Source: Limosilactobacillus urinaemulieris
GTDB taxonomy: Bacteria; Bacillota; Bacilli; Lactobacillales; Lactobacillaceae
Length of the DNA stretch: 64,000 nucleotides
Direction: 5' to 3'
Assembly: GCF_014838745.1 (NCBI RefSeq)
Contig: NZ_JABUXR010000001.1
Coordinates: 124,001 to 188,000, forward strand
In this document: piece by piece, positions 46,350 through 56,538 of the stretch
Layout: each line of letters opens with the position of its first letter
How positions within the stretch are numbered: the stretch's first letter is position 1
Position numbers and translations under genes: made by a program
The notes under the pieces: model-generated
Database searches by the model: none
What the model was told of the DNA's origin: nothing
What the model saw: the letters and a program-made list of their open reading frames with translations, nothing else

Positions 46350-47877
46350 GTTTTAATTCCTCCAATAGCTTTCCCCACCGCTTAGCAACGTTATTGGTGA
46401 GGTATGGTTCCGCAAGGTCATAGGAGTGCTGGATAAATTTCTCCTGATCAGCGGTGGTAAAGAGTTTGATAACTGCATCAGCTAAGAGGTCAACCTTCTT
46501 ATCATCGCTCCAATCTTGGGTATATGGTAATAAGTAACCGTTCTTGCCATCATCAATGAAGGTCTGGTTACCATATGGCACGTCAAACCCGATCATCGGC
46601 AACCCTGACCCAACTGCTTCCAGAAGACTCAAGCCAAAGCCCTCACTAGTAGAACCAGCAATATAGGCTGCATAATTCTTATAAACATCGGTAAGGTCAT
46701 GTTGCCCCATCAACCGAATATAATCATTTGCATGGTACTGGTTGATTAGCTCAGTCAGCCGGCCCATTTCGCCACCCTGACCGTAGATATCCAAGGTAAC
46801 GTCTGGAACTTCCTTATGTGCCTTAGCAACTGCCTTTACTAACCAGTCAATATGCTTTTCAGTAGCTAACCGCGAGGCAGTAATTAGTGAATGCGGCTTC
46901 CGCTTAGTAGTTGGCTTCATCAACTTTTGCAGGTTTCCCACCGGAATAGTAGTAACGTTCGGTGTCACGTTCTGGTATTGCTTAAATTGCTTGGATAACA
47001 GTTCACGCTGCTTATCAGTGGCCACGATAAAACTAGCGACATCCTTTGTATGGGTAAACTGGTACTCGTAGAAGTTATTCCACAAAACATTCTTCTTGTT
47101 GGTATAGTGTTCATCATAGTGATCTGCATGAACAACAATTACTAACTTAGCCGGATTATGATGTTCAAAAATTAACTGACCATTAATCAGAATGTTTCCA
47201 TCATCCTCACGGTCAAGAATAATTGTGTCATCCTTCGTCAGGTGAAGTCGTTTTAACATTTCAAGGTAAAGAGCGTTCTTTGAATAATAAATCTGATCAG
47301 TGAATTCAAAGACTTCATGCTTTCCCCGCAGATGTTGAGTATAAGCAACGCTACCATCCTCATTATAGAAGTCACGGTAAACTACATGGTTACCGTTCTT
47401 TTCACCGCTATAATATTCGGTTGCGTATTTCGTGTATGAATAGAAATCACGTTTTACCATTGCCCCATTAGCAACGTAGGAAACCTGATCAATCGTCTTC
47501 TTTTCGGGATCATGGAAGCGAACATTGATCGATAACCCTTCTTCATCAGAAGTATAGAAATAATTCTTCCCCCCATTGATCTCCTTACAGTTAAAGCTCC
47601 GGTCTTTAAGGTTAATATCATCCGCAAACTTACTCAGGGGATAATCTGATGGTGCAATTTTGACATCAGTAAAGAAATTGTAGAACCAGATGATCTCATC
47701 GTCAGAATAACCAAGGTTTTTCGTTAAGTCCTCAATGTTGTTTGCCAAGATTAGATCCGAAAAAATAAACTTAGCTGGTATTTTTAATTTTCGTAATGAT
47801 TGGGCGCGGTAAGCCTGGGCGTACTCGACACCGCTGCTTGCCCAACCAATTCCGAGGTTGACATTATATACAGTCAT
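46342..47877 (-). CDS. gtfA: Accessory Sec O-glycosyltransferase GtfA
   Basis: Catalytic subunit, 511 residues, that transfers GlcNAc to Ser/Thr of the serine-rich adhesin before export. The GT4 signature is present near residue 400-415: S-T-S-E-G-F-G-L-S-L-L-E-A-V-G (E-x7-E), with D-I-Y-G-Q-G-G-E before it. The N-terminal domain (N-L-G-I-G-W-A-S-S-G-V-E-Y-A-Q) is typical of GtfA. It begins 20 bases after the secA2 stop and overlaps gtfB, so the cluster forms one transcript. It looks fully intact although its substrate and motor genes here are disrupted. Confidence 0.93.
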   Translation of the reverse strand: MTVYNVNLGIGWASSGVEYAQAYRAQSLRKLKIPAKFIFSDLILANNIEDLTKNLGYSDDEIIWFYNFFTDVKIAPSDYPLSKFADDINLKDRSFNCKEINGGKNYFYTSDEEGLSINVRFHDPEKKTIDQVSYVANGAMVKRDFYSYTKYATEYYSGEKNGNHVVYRDFYNEDGSVAYTQHLRGKHEVFEFTDQIYYSKNALYLEMLKRLHLTKDDTIILDREDDGNILINGQLIFEHHNPAKLVIVVHADHYDEHYTNKKNVLWNNFYEYQFTHTKDVASFIVATDKQRELLSKQFKQYQNVTPNVTTIPVGNLQKLMKPTTKRKPHSLITASRLATEKHIDWLVKAVAKAHKEVPDVTLDIYGQGGEMGRLTELINQYHANDYIRLMGQHDLTDVYKNYAAYIAGSTSEGFGLSLLEAVGSGLPMIGFDVPYGNQTFIDDGKNGYLLPYTQDWSDDKKVDLLADAVIKLFTTADQEKFIQHSYDLAEPYLTNNVAKRWGKLLEELKHD

Positions 47878-47897
47878 CTAATCGTCCTCCCGTTTAC

Positions 47898-50266
47898 CTA
47901 GTTGAAACTAACCACTAGTTGGTTCTTCTTATTTAACTTAATCCGACTAAGCAGCAAGTTATCAACCGCTTTTTTCCGTGCTTCACGCAGCATGTTTTTG
48001 TATGATTCAAAGGCCTTTACTTGATAAATATAACCGGGATCACGACCAGAAAGCGACCATGGCTCAACAATAATCCGTAAATCATTGAGATAATTAACCT
48101 GATCAGTCCAACAACTATCCAAGGCAGTTAACAAGGCTGAACGGTAAAACTGGTTTAACTGTTCAGTATTAATCAGCGTCTTGTATTTCTCCTTGAGAAT
48201 ATCTGTACATAGGTTTTCCAGGTACTTTTTTCAGTGCCTTACGGTTATACATTAAATTATCGGGAATCTTAACTTCCTGATAAGTAAAATGCTCGTTAAT
48301 CAAATGTTGCAATTGACTAGGCGACCAATCTGTCTGGGTATTAAGGAAGTCGTCAATTCCTTCGCTTAACCAGTTACCAACGGTTCGTTCGAGACGGGCA
48401 TTATTCATCAACTTTTCCCGTTCCTTATAGAATTGGGTTCGTTGAATTCGCAGGGCAACTTCGTACTTGTTAGTCTTCTTCCGTGACCGGACTTCACCAT
48501 CAGCTACCCGGCTCTTTAGCATTTCCAGACTTAAGCGAATCCGAGGACTTGTAAGCTCCTTCGGCATTGCCCCCTTACGACGCTTTTCAACTAACTTGCG
48601 GTACATCTTCTTAAACCGCTTTGTACTTGCCTTTGCAATATAACTATCTTCCAACGAAATGTAGAATTGGCTAGAACCAGGATCCCCCTGCCGTCCAGCA
48701 CGACCGGCAAGCTGCAGCTTAACCCGTTCTGGTAACATTTCAGTCCCAATAACAGCAAGGCCGCCCTTCTCCTTAACACCAGGACCCAACTTAATGTCAG
48801 TCCCCCGTCCGGCCATGTTAGTTGCGACCGTAACGGCTCCTGGCTGACCAGCATCCTTAACAATGGCAGCTTCACGGGCAATGTTAAAGGCGTTCAAGAC
48901 GTTGTGCGGAATTCCGCGGTCAAGTAAGAGTTCCGAAATAATTTCGGAATTTTCCACCGAACCGGCAACTAGCAGGATTGGTCGTCCCGCTTTATGGAGC
49001 GTGATGGCATCATTTAACGCATGCATTAACTTTTCGGAAGTTGTTAGGTAAATCTTTGGCGGATAGTCTTTCCGAATAACTGGCTTATGGGTCGGAATTT
49101 GAACGACTTTCATGTTATAGACGTTGATAAATTCGTCTTCATCACCCTTAACCGTCCCACTCATTCCAGAGATCTTATCAAATAGTCCGAATAAACTTGG
49201 GAACGTGATTGAAGCAGCTGTTTTTTGGTTATCAGTAACCTTCACGTGTTCCTTTTGTTCAACAGCTTGGTGAAGACCGGTATTAACCTTAACCCCGTTT
49301 TTCAGCCGACCATCGGTTTCATCAAGCAGGACAACTTTTCCCTTTTCAACCAAGTAGTCATGACCATTTTTCATGAAGTAGTGGGCCCTCATCGTCAAAG
49401 CAATATGACGGTAAACCTCACGACTTTCATCATCATACAGGTTGCGGATCCGGAAATATTGTTCGGCTCGTTGAACCCCGTTATACGTCAACCAAATTGC
49501 CTTATCCCGACGACGAACGGTAAAGTCTCGTTTAGGAACCAGTGTCCGGACAAAGTCATCACACAGCCGGTAAAGGTTAGATTGAAGCATCGGGGCACTC
49601 GCAACAACAAATGGTGAAGTAGCTTGATCCAACAGAACATCATCCACTTCATCAATAATAACGTAATGGTACGGCCGTAAGTATTGACCGTCCTTATTGG
49701 CTGTTAAGTTATTGAATAGGTAGTCAAAGGCTAGGTTACTAGCGGTCGTGTAAAGAATATCTGAGTTATACCATTGCCGTTTTTCCTCTGGTCGAACCTT
49801 TCGCTCAGGATCATCCTTGGGGAACCCAGTACTTACCGTTAGTCCCATCCATTCATAAACGGGTGCCAACTGTTCCTCATCACGTTGCGCCAAGTAAGCG
49901 TTTGGTGTAACCAGAATTGCACCCTTGCCACTCAATGCATTCAAGTATAGTGCGAGGGTCGCGGTTAACGTTTTCCCTTCACCGGTTTTCATTTCAGCGA
50001 TGTACCCTTGATTAAGGACAATCGCCCCCCATTACCTGAGCATCATATGGGAACATCTTTAGCACCCGTAAATCGGCCTCACGCATAGCAGCGAAAGCAC
50101 GGGGAAGGATTTGGTCAACAGTTTTCCCATCAGCCAATTGCTTTTGGAGAATCTTAGTTTGTGACTTTAATTCCTCATCACTCATTTTACGCATCTTGGG
50201 AGCCCATTTATTGACTTTCCGCAGCTGGCGCTTAATTTGGTGACGTTCAAAAGCATCAAGAATCAT
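47898..50266 (-). pseudogene. secA2: Accessory Sec ATPase SecA2 with two frameshifts
   Basis: The motor for SRRP export. The full gene spans 2369 bases, two over a multiple of three, and comes in three frames. Frame 1 (50266-50012) ends in Y-D-A-Q-V-M-G-G-D-C-P. Removing one G from the G6 run (C6 at 50025-50030) yields M-G-A-I-V-L-N-Q-G-Y-I-A-E-M-K-T-G-E-G-K-T (Walker A), and frame 2 continues to 48169. There, removing one A from the A6 run (T6 at 48226-48231) joins it to L-I-N-T-E-Q-L-N-Q-F-Y-R-S in frame 3 through 47898. The repaired protein has about 788 residues, normal for SecA2. DEAD-box (D-E-V-D) and Q-x-x-G-R-A-G-R motifs are present. Confidence 0.9.
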
Positions 50267-51165
50267 TTAACTTTCACCCCTCCCCATAATCCATTGATTG
50301 CGTGAGTAATTGTAATCCAATCTGGATCAACCAAGTTAGCCGTACTCCACTCAGGAATATCACGACTGGCATAAATTTCATAGTCAATATGCAATTTATC
50401 ATCCTGACTTGCTTCCGTCAGTAACAGCTGGGTCTTTGGACTAGCCTGATGAACTTTTCGTAAAACCTTATCCAGATCAGCAGCTGTACTAATTAAGTGT
50501 GCATAAAGCTGGTTTTTCTGTTCAATCCAATGAACAATTGCATCAGCCAGGTCACCATCATACTGCCACCCAATACTGATGATCTGTAAAGGTAAGCCAT
50601 TAAGCATCTTACCAACTGTTTCCCAGGTTTTCTTTACCCGCTTTGGGTCATGCATTACGACAATATTAATCGGCTGGTCAGAGTCTGAATTAACTGGCTG
50701 ATGAAACCATAAATCGTTATGAACACTCCGTGGAAGCTTAGCCGGGCAAATTTCAAGCCGTTTAAATTGCAGGCTAGTACATCCCGTATTAACGAGACTA
50801 ACTTCATAATGAACAGCACCCTCCGGAAACGTAAACGCCTTTTCAAGGTTATGAAATTCAAGCCGACTAATTTCATCTCCCTGGCCATTAAAGAAGACGA
50901 TTCGGGTAAAGAAACCCTGTGCCGGTTCGGACGACGCCTTAATTGAAATCCGGTAGCGCTGGTTAATTCGTAGCAATGGTAATTGGGGAACAATCTTATT
51001 CGCCTGAAAATTATAGACGGACCCCCACTTAATAATATCCTTCCCGGGAACCATTAACGGATTATTAAAGTCCACTTCCTTTTTGGCGGAAATCGTTACT
51101 TTGGACCCGTTATAATAGGTATTCCACGATGGTCCCCAATATACTTGGTTAATATAATTCTGCAT
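50263..51165 (-). CDS. asp3: Accessory Sec protein Asp3
   Basis: A 300-residue cytosolic component that binds the unfolded or glycosylated adhesin together with Asp1 and Asp2. Start at 51165 (M-Q-N-Y-I-N-Q-V-Y-W-G-P-S-W-N-T-Y): GGAAGGG lies 8 bases before it. The N-terminal ~150 residues carry the Asp3 beta-sandwich pattern (Y-R-I-S-I-K-A..., F-F-N-G-Q-G-D-E). The remaining half, longer than in streptococcal Asp3 (about 150-180 residues), appears typical of lactobacillar forms, ending in W-I-T-I-T-H-A-I-N-G-L-W-G. It overlaps secA2 by 4 bases (ATGA). It lies within the asp2 end by a few bases and is intact. Confidence 0.88.
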   Translation of the reverse strand: MQNYINQVYWGPSWNTYYNGSKVTISAKKEVDFNNPLMVPGKDIIKWGSVYNFQANKIVPQLPLLRINQRYRISIKASSEPAQGFFTRIVFFNGQGDEISRLEFHNLEKAFTFPEGAVHYEVSLVNTGCTSLQFKRLEICPAKLPRSVHNDLWFHQPVNSDSDQPINIVVMHDPKRVKKTWETVGKMLNGLPLQIISIGWQYDGDLADAIVHWIEQKNQLYAHLISTAADLDKVLRKVHQASPKTQLLLTEASQDDKLHIDYEIYASRDIPEWSTANLVDPDWITITHAINGLWGGVKVK

Positions 51166-51169
51166 CTTA

Positions 51170-52681
51170 TTAGCCCTTCCTGCCAAAATCGTTTTGCATT
51201 AATTCCTTTAGTCGACTGACAAACCAACTAACAACTTCTGGATCATCATTGTGTCGTCCAGGGAATCCCTTATAGATAAACTGCCGTGCCTTCTTTACCG
51301 CACGATTGTTTGATAGATCATGATATGCCAAATTATCGTAGTCATCATCTTTCATGTAAGCGATAAATAACTTCGTATTCGTCAGATCACATTCAGTAAA
51401 GTCCTCCCAGAATGTTTGGTCAATCATGTTTAGATCGGCAATGCTTAATTTTTTCGTTAGCTGTGAATCAATATCAAAAATCGTATCAAATTCATCTGGA
51501 CGGTGAAGACGCCCACGTAATGCCACGTAACCCAGGTTAGTAATCGGCTTCGAAACGATGATTGCATGGGCAGACAATTCAGCACCATACTTCAATGCCG
51601 GATATGTCCCCATTGAAATCCCATTCATCACTAACTGATCCTTGGTGAAGCCCAGCTCTTTCAAGTGGGTCATAATCTTTTCCTTGATTAACTCTGAAAT
51701 TTTAGCGCCAGTATAGAACTGCCCAACTTCAAGCCGGGGATCCGTAAACAGGAGGGATGGTGCATGGACACTCCTGAATAGTGGGTAAGCTTCAAACCCT
51801 TCCAATTCACGGGCACCAGAAAAGTAAACATTCAGCGGTGGCTTTAGATCGCCAGGGTTAAAGTAAACGCCAACCTCTTCTCTTGTTTGCGGATCGACTA
51901 ATCGATCTCCACCAACAATATAATGACCAACACCCCGTCGCGACCAGCGAAGGTGAAGGTTACCAAGAATCAATACTCCCTGACCGCGAGCCTCCAACTG
52001 AACATTGGTTAACCGACCAACTTCAAGCGGCTTAAGCGGTAAGTCTTGTTCCTCCGAGGTATCCATATCAAGAATAAATGACTTAGCGGGATCTCCATCC
52101 CCACCTAGCGGACTGTAAAAGGCTCGCAGACGAAGATGCAAGTCATCAGTATTTTGGTGCTCAAGCCAAAACTTAATTACCCGATTTGGGTCAACGTAGA
52201 GTGAGGGCCGGTAATTACCTAACGAGCGCCACTCTTCTGCTGTATCAACGTTCAGAATCAGATGTCCCTCATCGTGAAACTGCATTTCTTGAATATACTG
52301 ATCGTTTAGTATCAGGCTTTGCGGTGAAATCCGCATTCCCGATTGACCAAAGTAATACTTACTAGGCAGGCTGTTAATTAGTGCTTGTGGCTCCTCATCA
52401 ATTGGCTTGGCTAGTTGGAGGCGGAGATATGTTTGTCCCGCAAGACTAATTTGTTCCTTAGCTTCCGGAACATAAAGGACGGTATAAGGATCAGATAACC
52501 ACTGTAACTTCGCCCAATCCTCGTCACTCAACTGGGTTGCCCCAGTAACAATAACAACCGTATAGCGATGTGGTTTATCCTCTTTTAGCGGCCGAGGATA
52601 AGCATTATATTCCCACTTAACATCTTTCGGAATCGCGTAATTTACTGACCAATCACTTGGCCCTAATTGAAGGACATTCAT
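51170..52681 (-). CDS. asp2: Accessory Sec O-acetyltransferase Asp2
   Basis: A 503-residue protein that forms the Asp1-Asp2-Asp3 complex and O-acetylates sugars on the adhesin. The C-terminal alpha/beta hydrolase-like domain holds nucleophile Ser356 in N-G-I-S-M-G-T-Y and the His477 region (F-P-G-R-H-N-D-D-P-E), matching the Ser-Asp-His triad known for the family. The N-terminal part is the Asp2 domain that contacts Asp1. Its stop lies 5 bases past the asp3 start (overlap), so translation is coupled. No disruption is seen. Confidence 0.9.
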   Translation of the reverse strand: MNVLQLGPSDWSVNYAIPKDVKWEYNAYPRPLKEDKPHRYTVVIVTGATQLSDEDWAKLQWLSDPYTVLYVPEAKEQISLAGQTYLRLQLAKPIDEEPQALINSLPSKYYFGQSGMRISPQSLILNDQYIQEMQFHDEGHLILNVDTAEEWRSLGNYRPSLYVDPNRVIKFWLEHQNTDDLHLRLRAFYSPLGGDGDPAKSFILDMDTSEEQDLPLKPLEVGRLTNVQLEARGQGVLILGNLHLRWSRRGVGHYIVGGDRLVDPQTREEVGVYFNPGDLKPPLNVYFSGARELEGFEAYPLFRSVHAPSLLFTDPRLEVGQFYTGAKISELIKEKIMTHLKELGFTKDQLVMNGISMGTYPALKYGAELSAHAIIVSKPITNLGYVALRGRLHRPDEFDTIFDIDSQLTKKLSIADLNMIDQTFWEDFTECDLTNTKLFIAYMKDDDYDNLAYHDLSNNRAVKKARQFIYKGFPGRHNDDPEVVSWFVSRLKELMQNDFGRKG

Positions 52682-52692
52682 TAACTCTCACC

Positions 52693-54213
52693 TCACTTTG
52701 CAGTAACTCGTTGCCAAACCTTCAGCATATTCTCTTCTGAATACTGGTTAAGCATTTGAACATCATACGTTAGCGCCATATTCCAGTTCTTCAAGCTATC
52801 CATGTAGTAACTTAAAGCTACTGGCAGTTGGAGCATATTCTCACAAACAAAGCCATTTTTCCGATCCACAATGGCGGCCGTTCCCACTTGACGAATTTGC
52901 GGAATTCCAACGTTAATTGTTGCCATTTGAAGGAAACTATCCGAACGTTCTCCCCAATCAATAACGAGACGGATCTTGTCTAAGGCACTCATCACATCAT
53001 TATTGTTTGTCCAACGATGGACCCGAATTTCTAGTTCAGGTGTTTGATCATCTTCATCGGGAATGGATCGCTTTAACATTGGCTTTTCTGGCTTTAACTT
53101 AAATTCTCCCGGGTGGGCGGCCTTGAGTTCTTCAATCATCTGGTTTGCTAACTGTTCCTTTTCACTAGTATAGGCAAACATGTATAAGGCCTCTCCCTTA
53201 GGATTCTTGAGAAGGCGTTGGTAAACCAGTTCGATAATTGGCCGCAACATGTTCGGGTCAACATCTTCCACAAAGGCACCGATCCGTTGCTGACTAATCC
53301 GCTGACTGTGCCCCAGTTTGAACTGGGATGGAAATAGCGGAATTACCCCTGTTTGGATGGCAACCACGTATGCTTTCTTTAACATTGCGGAAGTTTCTTC
53401 TGAATCAACAAGGACTCCCTGATTAGCCTCCCCACGCAATACTTGAAGCGTTTTTTGGAAAGGATGCCAGCCACTGACTGAATAAACCGGCCGTAACTTA
53501 GCAAAGGTTTCATTTTTAACCATGGATTGATCGTCCATCGTTACGATTAAATTATCTTCTTTATGAAGATGCGCAAGAAATTGGGTTTCTACGATCTCGG
53601 AAACTAAATCGGTCAACCGTGAATATTGAAGCTGCTTAGTAAATCGTGATAAATCAGCATTGATCTCTACCTCATCACTTTGCAAGTGGTGCTTAAAACG
53701 CCAATGCCCCTGCTCATCATAATAGATGTGGAGGACTGGGCGCTGATTGTCTAGCCGTCTTTCACGGGAGATAAAACCGCGACTATCAAAATCGAGGATA
53801 CGGTTAATCCGCCCCTGTTGATCATAGTATTCAACGGCTAAGATTTTCCCTTGATTATCAAATGCCACCTTAGCGTAAAGCTTATCCTTGCGAATCGCAT
53901 ATACCCGAAAGGCGGTGTAGTTGAAGCTAGTATCATCCGGCCAGTTAAGATCATGCAGATCAATAATCCGACTGGCAAAGTGATTAACCCCCTGTAAATA
54001 ATCAAACACAGAAAAGATCTTTGAAGGTGCTAATGCCATCTCGTTTAGTTTAGTCATTAGCTGGGGCTGGTAATCAGTTATTACTAGTCCTGCTTTATTC
54101 TGGGTATTTTGTAACAACTGCATGTGACTCGTTGCATCGTCAAAGGCAATCTTCGGGACAGTTGTCGCCCAGTCCTCCATCAATTCATGCCAAGCTGGTA
54201 CTAAGTAATCCAA
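52693..54213 (-). CDS. asp1: Accessory Sec protein Asp1
   Basis: A 506-residue protein resembling a GT-B fold glycosyltransferase without catalytic activity, which scaffolds the Asp complex. Family features are Y-L-V-P-A-W-H near the start, the beta-strand repeats R-V-Y-A-I-R-K-D-K-L-Y-A-K-V-A-F, and L-V-I-D-W-G-E-R-S-D-S-F-L-Q near residue 425. It is located between secY2 and asp2, spaced 2 and 11 bases, as in other accessory Sec operons. It looks intact. Confidence 0.88.
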   Translation of the reverse strand: MDYLVPAWHELMEDWATTVPKIAFDDATSHMQLLQNTQNKAGLVITDYQPQLMTKLNEMALAPSKIFSVFDYLQGVNHFASRIIDLHDLNWPDDTSFNYTAFRVYAIRKDKLYAKVAFDNQGKILAVEYYDQQGRINRILDFDSRGFISRERRLDNQRPVLHIYYDEQGHWRFKHHLQSDEVEINADLSRFTKQLQYSRLTDLVSEIVETQFLAHLHKEDNLIVTMDDQSMVKNETFAKLRPVYSVSGWHPFQKTLQVLRGEANQGVLVDSEETSAMLKKAYVVAIQTGVIPLFPSQFKLGHSQRISQQRIGAFVEDVDPNMLRPIIELVYQRLLKNPKGEALYMFAYTSEKEQLANQMIEELKAAHPGEFKLKPEKPMLKRSIPDEDDQTPELEIRVHRWTNNNDVMSALDKIRLVIDWGERSDSFLQMATINVGIPQIRQVGTAAIVDRKNGFVCENMLQLPVALSYYMDSLKNWNMALTYDVQMLNQYSEENMLKVWQRVTAK

Positions 54214-54215
54214 GA

Positions 54216-55409
54216 TTATCCCTCTTTCTTCATTAACTTCTCGTAACGACTTGGGAACAGCAAGGTCAACAGTTGATCCTTAATTCCGGTCATAAACATA
54301 ACCAACATAACAATATTCATTGGGATAACAGCAAAACCAGCAAATTTCCCCAAAAGCTGGTTACCGAGTAATCCGAGGGTCAATTGAATAGCGTTCAGAA
54401 GTGCTCCCCAGAATGAGACCCGTAAAAGTTTTTGTTTCAAGTATTCTTGAGTTGGCTTCCCTGGCCGAATTCCGAGAACATAATTGTTGCTGTTCCGCAG
54501 CTGCTTTGCCTGTTCCTTAGGATTAAATTGCATAAACGCAAAAAAGTAGAATAAACCAAATGACAACAATCCACTAATAATGGCATCAAAGTAAACATTA
54601 GCAAAGATCGAATCTCTGCCGAGGAGGCTTCCGATCATTGTTGGGAACATCAATAAAGCCATCCCAATCATGTATGTCATCATTGCTCCTGAGTTAAGTC
54701 CAATTGGTACAATAATCGGTTTGGCACTGCTTGGCATTGATGTATTAATCGTCTTAACCGGGTAATAGGCATGACCAAATGCGTTCCAGAAAACAATTGC
54801 GAGAATTCCAACAAGGATTAGGGCAACGATCCAGAATGCCGGGTGACCTAAAGTAGTGATTCCCTGAACGGCTTTTTTAAGGTTTGGTAACGACATCGTA
54901 ACCATGTTAAAAAGAACGATCGTGATCGTCCCTCCAATACCAAATTCCATGTTCATGTACCCCATCCAGACAACAAACAAACTACCAGCAGTTAAAATAA
55001 TTATTACGGCAATCGCTTGCAGAATATCCGAAGTCAGGTGAAGACCAATGACCAGGGTAACGGCCTGAATTAACGTTAAAATTAAGGTCACAAACTGTTG
55101 AACCACCATCATCTGACGCATTGATAAGGAATCCAGACTGAAGAGCTTCATCATCATTAAAAGCTGCATAATCAACATTGCAATCATCAGTGGGTTTAGT
55201 CCGATCATGAACAGTGATAGCTTTTGGAAGTTAGCCCCACTCATGAAACTAACAACGCTCAACGGCGTATTGTTTAACAAATGATGAAACGACTTGGTAA
55301 CCCGTGCAAACGGAACTGGAATTGACGATCCGAGCATGTAAACCAGTAATGTAAGCAACGTCACCGCAACCCGACGACGCAAATTAGACAACTGAGATGT
55401 TTTTCGCAT
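54216..55409 (-). CDS. secY2: Accessory Sec translocase channel SecY2
   Basis: Membrane channel of the accessory Sec system, 397 residues, shorter than housekeeping SecY (about 430) as is usual for SecY2. Ten hydrophobic segments are visible. The first cytoplasmic piece (R-K-T-S-Q-L-S-N-L-R-R-R-V) precedes segment 1, and I-P-V-P-F-A-R-V follows it, the region equivalent to the SecY plug/lateral gate area. It is first of the export block (secY2-asp1-asp2-asp3-secA2-gtfA-gtfB), and its start is preceded by about 230 bases that hold the promoter. It probably pairs with the SecE-like protein at 44837. Intact. Confidence 0.9.
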   Translation of the reverse strand: MRKTSQLSNLRRRVAVTLLTLLVYMLGSSIPVPFARVTKSFHHLLNNTPLSVVSFMSGANFQKLSLFMIGLNPLMIAMLIMQLLMMMKLFSLDSLSMRQMMVVQQFVTLILTLIQAVTLVIGLHLTSDILQAIAVIIILTAGSLFVVWMGYMNMEFGIGGTITIVLFNMVTMSLPNLKKAVQGITTLGHPAFWIVALILVGILAIVFWNAFGHAYYPVKTINTSMPSSAKPIIVPIGLNSGAMMTYMIGMALLMFPTMIGSLLGRDSIFANVYFDAIISGLLSFGLFYFFAFMQFNPKEQAKQLRNSNNYVLGIRPGKPTQEYLKQKLLRVSFWGALLNAIQLTLGLLGNQLLGKFAGFAVIPMNIVMLVMFMTGIKDQLLTLLFPSRYEKLMKKEG

Positions 55410-55584
55410 TTTTCACACGCTTTCAAATATATTTCTAGAAATACGGAAATAGTGGTTTTGTTCTTTGCAAACTTTCCCCAACAAATAATTAAAATTTGAC
55501 CACTAAATCTTGCTAACATCTTAATTTTAATGCAAATAGATCATAAATAAAACACTTATTACCATATAAACGAAATTCATGACA

Positions 55585-55622
55585 AACTAAAAGAGGTTAG
55601 GAATTGACTCCAACCTCTCTGC
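55585..55622 (-). terminator. Terminator of the upstream glycosyltransferase pair
   Basis: A hairpin AGAGGTT (55592-55598) with AACCTCT (55612-55618) follows the GT2 stop. T-rich on the minus strand. It separates the two glycosyltransferase genes from secY2. Confidence 0.65.
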
Positions 55623-55640
55623 TATTTAAAGCTAATAATG

Positions 55641-56522
55641 TCACAACTTAGATTTTGCGATCATTCTTAATTTAAAATCAACGTCTTGGTACTCATGGTA
55701 CATTCCGGCATTCAAGTATGCTTTTCGGCATCTCTTTAACCGTTTAATATAAATTTCCTCTAGGATCCGCGGATCGTACCCTAAGATATGAAGAAAAGCA
55801 ATTTCCTCCTCCAAGCTCCGCAATGGCCGAATGTTTTCTTGGTTTCTGCGATGCGAAAGACCCTCTTGATTAAGGCGATAAATATAATCCTCATCATCTA
55901 AGTAAACAATTTTGCTAGCCTGGAGGTACGTTTTCCAGGTTGTAAATTCATCATCAATTTGGGTATCTTCCGGGCAAAAAATCTGTTTGAGAACTTCTTG
56001 GCGAAAGAGTTTTCCCCAGAGAACAGTATAAATTAATTGAAAAAAGTCATCCCTATTAGTATAAGCAAAGTCAAACCATTCTCGTGGGGTGAAGGTATGC
56101 TGACTAACCTTATGCTCTGGCATATGCACAAGTAGGTGACCATTCCCCTTATAATACTGAAAGTCACTTATTGCGATCTGGCTCCCAGTTGATTTCAAAG
56201 CCGCAAATAACTCTTCTAAATAATTAGGCATTATGTAGTCATCACTATCCACAAAGGTAATGAAATCCCCAGCAGCAACATCCATTCCATAATTCCGTGC
56301 CTTGCTAACACCTTGATTTGACTGATGGAATACCCGAACTCGTGAATCCAGTTCCTGATAATGAGTGCAAATTGCAAGTGAGCGATCCGTTGACCCATCA
56401 TCGATCAAAATTAGTTCAAGGTTCTGATACGTTTGTTTCAATATACTTTGAATACATTGATCTAAATACTGTTCGGTGTTATAGACTGAAACAATAACTG
56501 ATATTTGATCTTCTTTCATCAT
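55641..56522 (-). CDS. Glycosyltransferase family 2
   Basis: A 293-residue GT-A fold sugar transferase. The N-terminus has I-S-V-I-V-S-V-Y-N-T (strand 1), L-I-D-D-G-S-T-D (first Asp motif), A-R-N-Y-G and the metal-binding D-S-D-D near residue 95. A C-terminal region of about 100 residues holds D-D-E-F-T-T-W (near 197), often the catalytic base area. There is no membrane segment, so it acts in the cytosol. It follows the Gtf3-like gene by 16 bases and lies next to secY2, so it probably adds an outer sugar to the SRRP glycan. The sugar is unknown. Confidence 0.88.
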   Translation of the reverse strand: MMKEDQISVIVSVYNTEQYLDQCIQSILKQTYQNLELILIDDGSTDRSLAICTHYQELDSRVRVFHQSNQGVSKARNYGMDVAAGDFITFVDSDDYIMPNYLEELFAALKSTGSQIAISDFQYYKGNGHLLVHMPEHKVSQHTFTPREWFDFAYTNRDDFFQLIYTVLWGKLFRQEVLKQIFCPEDTQIDDEFTTWKTYLQASKIVYLDDEDYIYRLNQEGLSHRRNQENIRPLRSLEEEIAFLHILGYDPRILEEIYIKRLKRCRKAYLNAGMYHEYQDVDFKLRMIAKSKL

Positions 56523-56538
56523 TATTTACCCAGCATTA

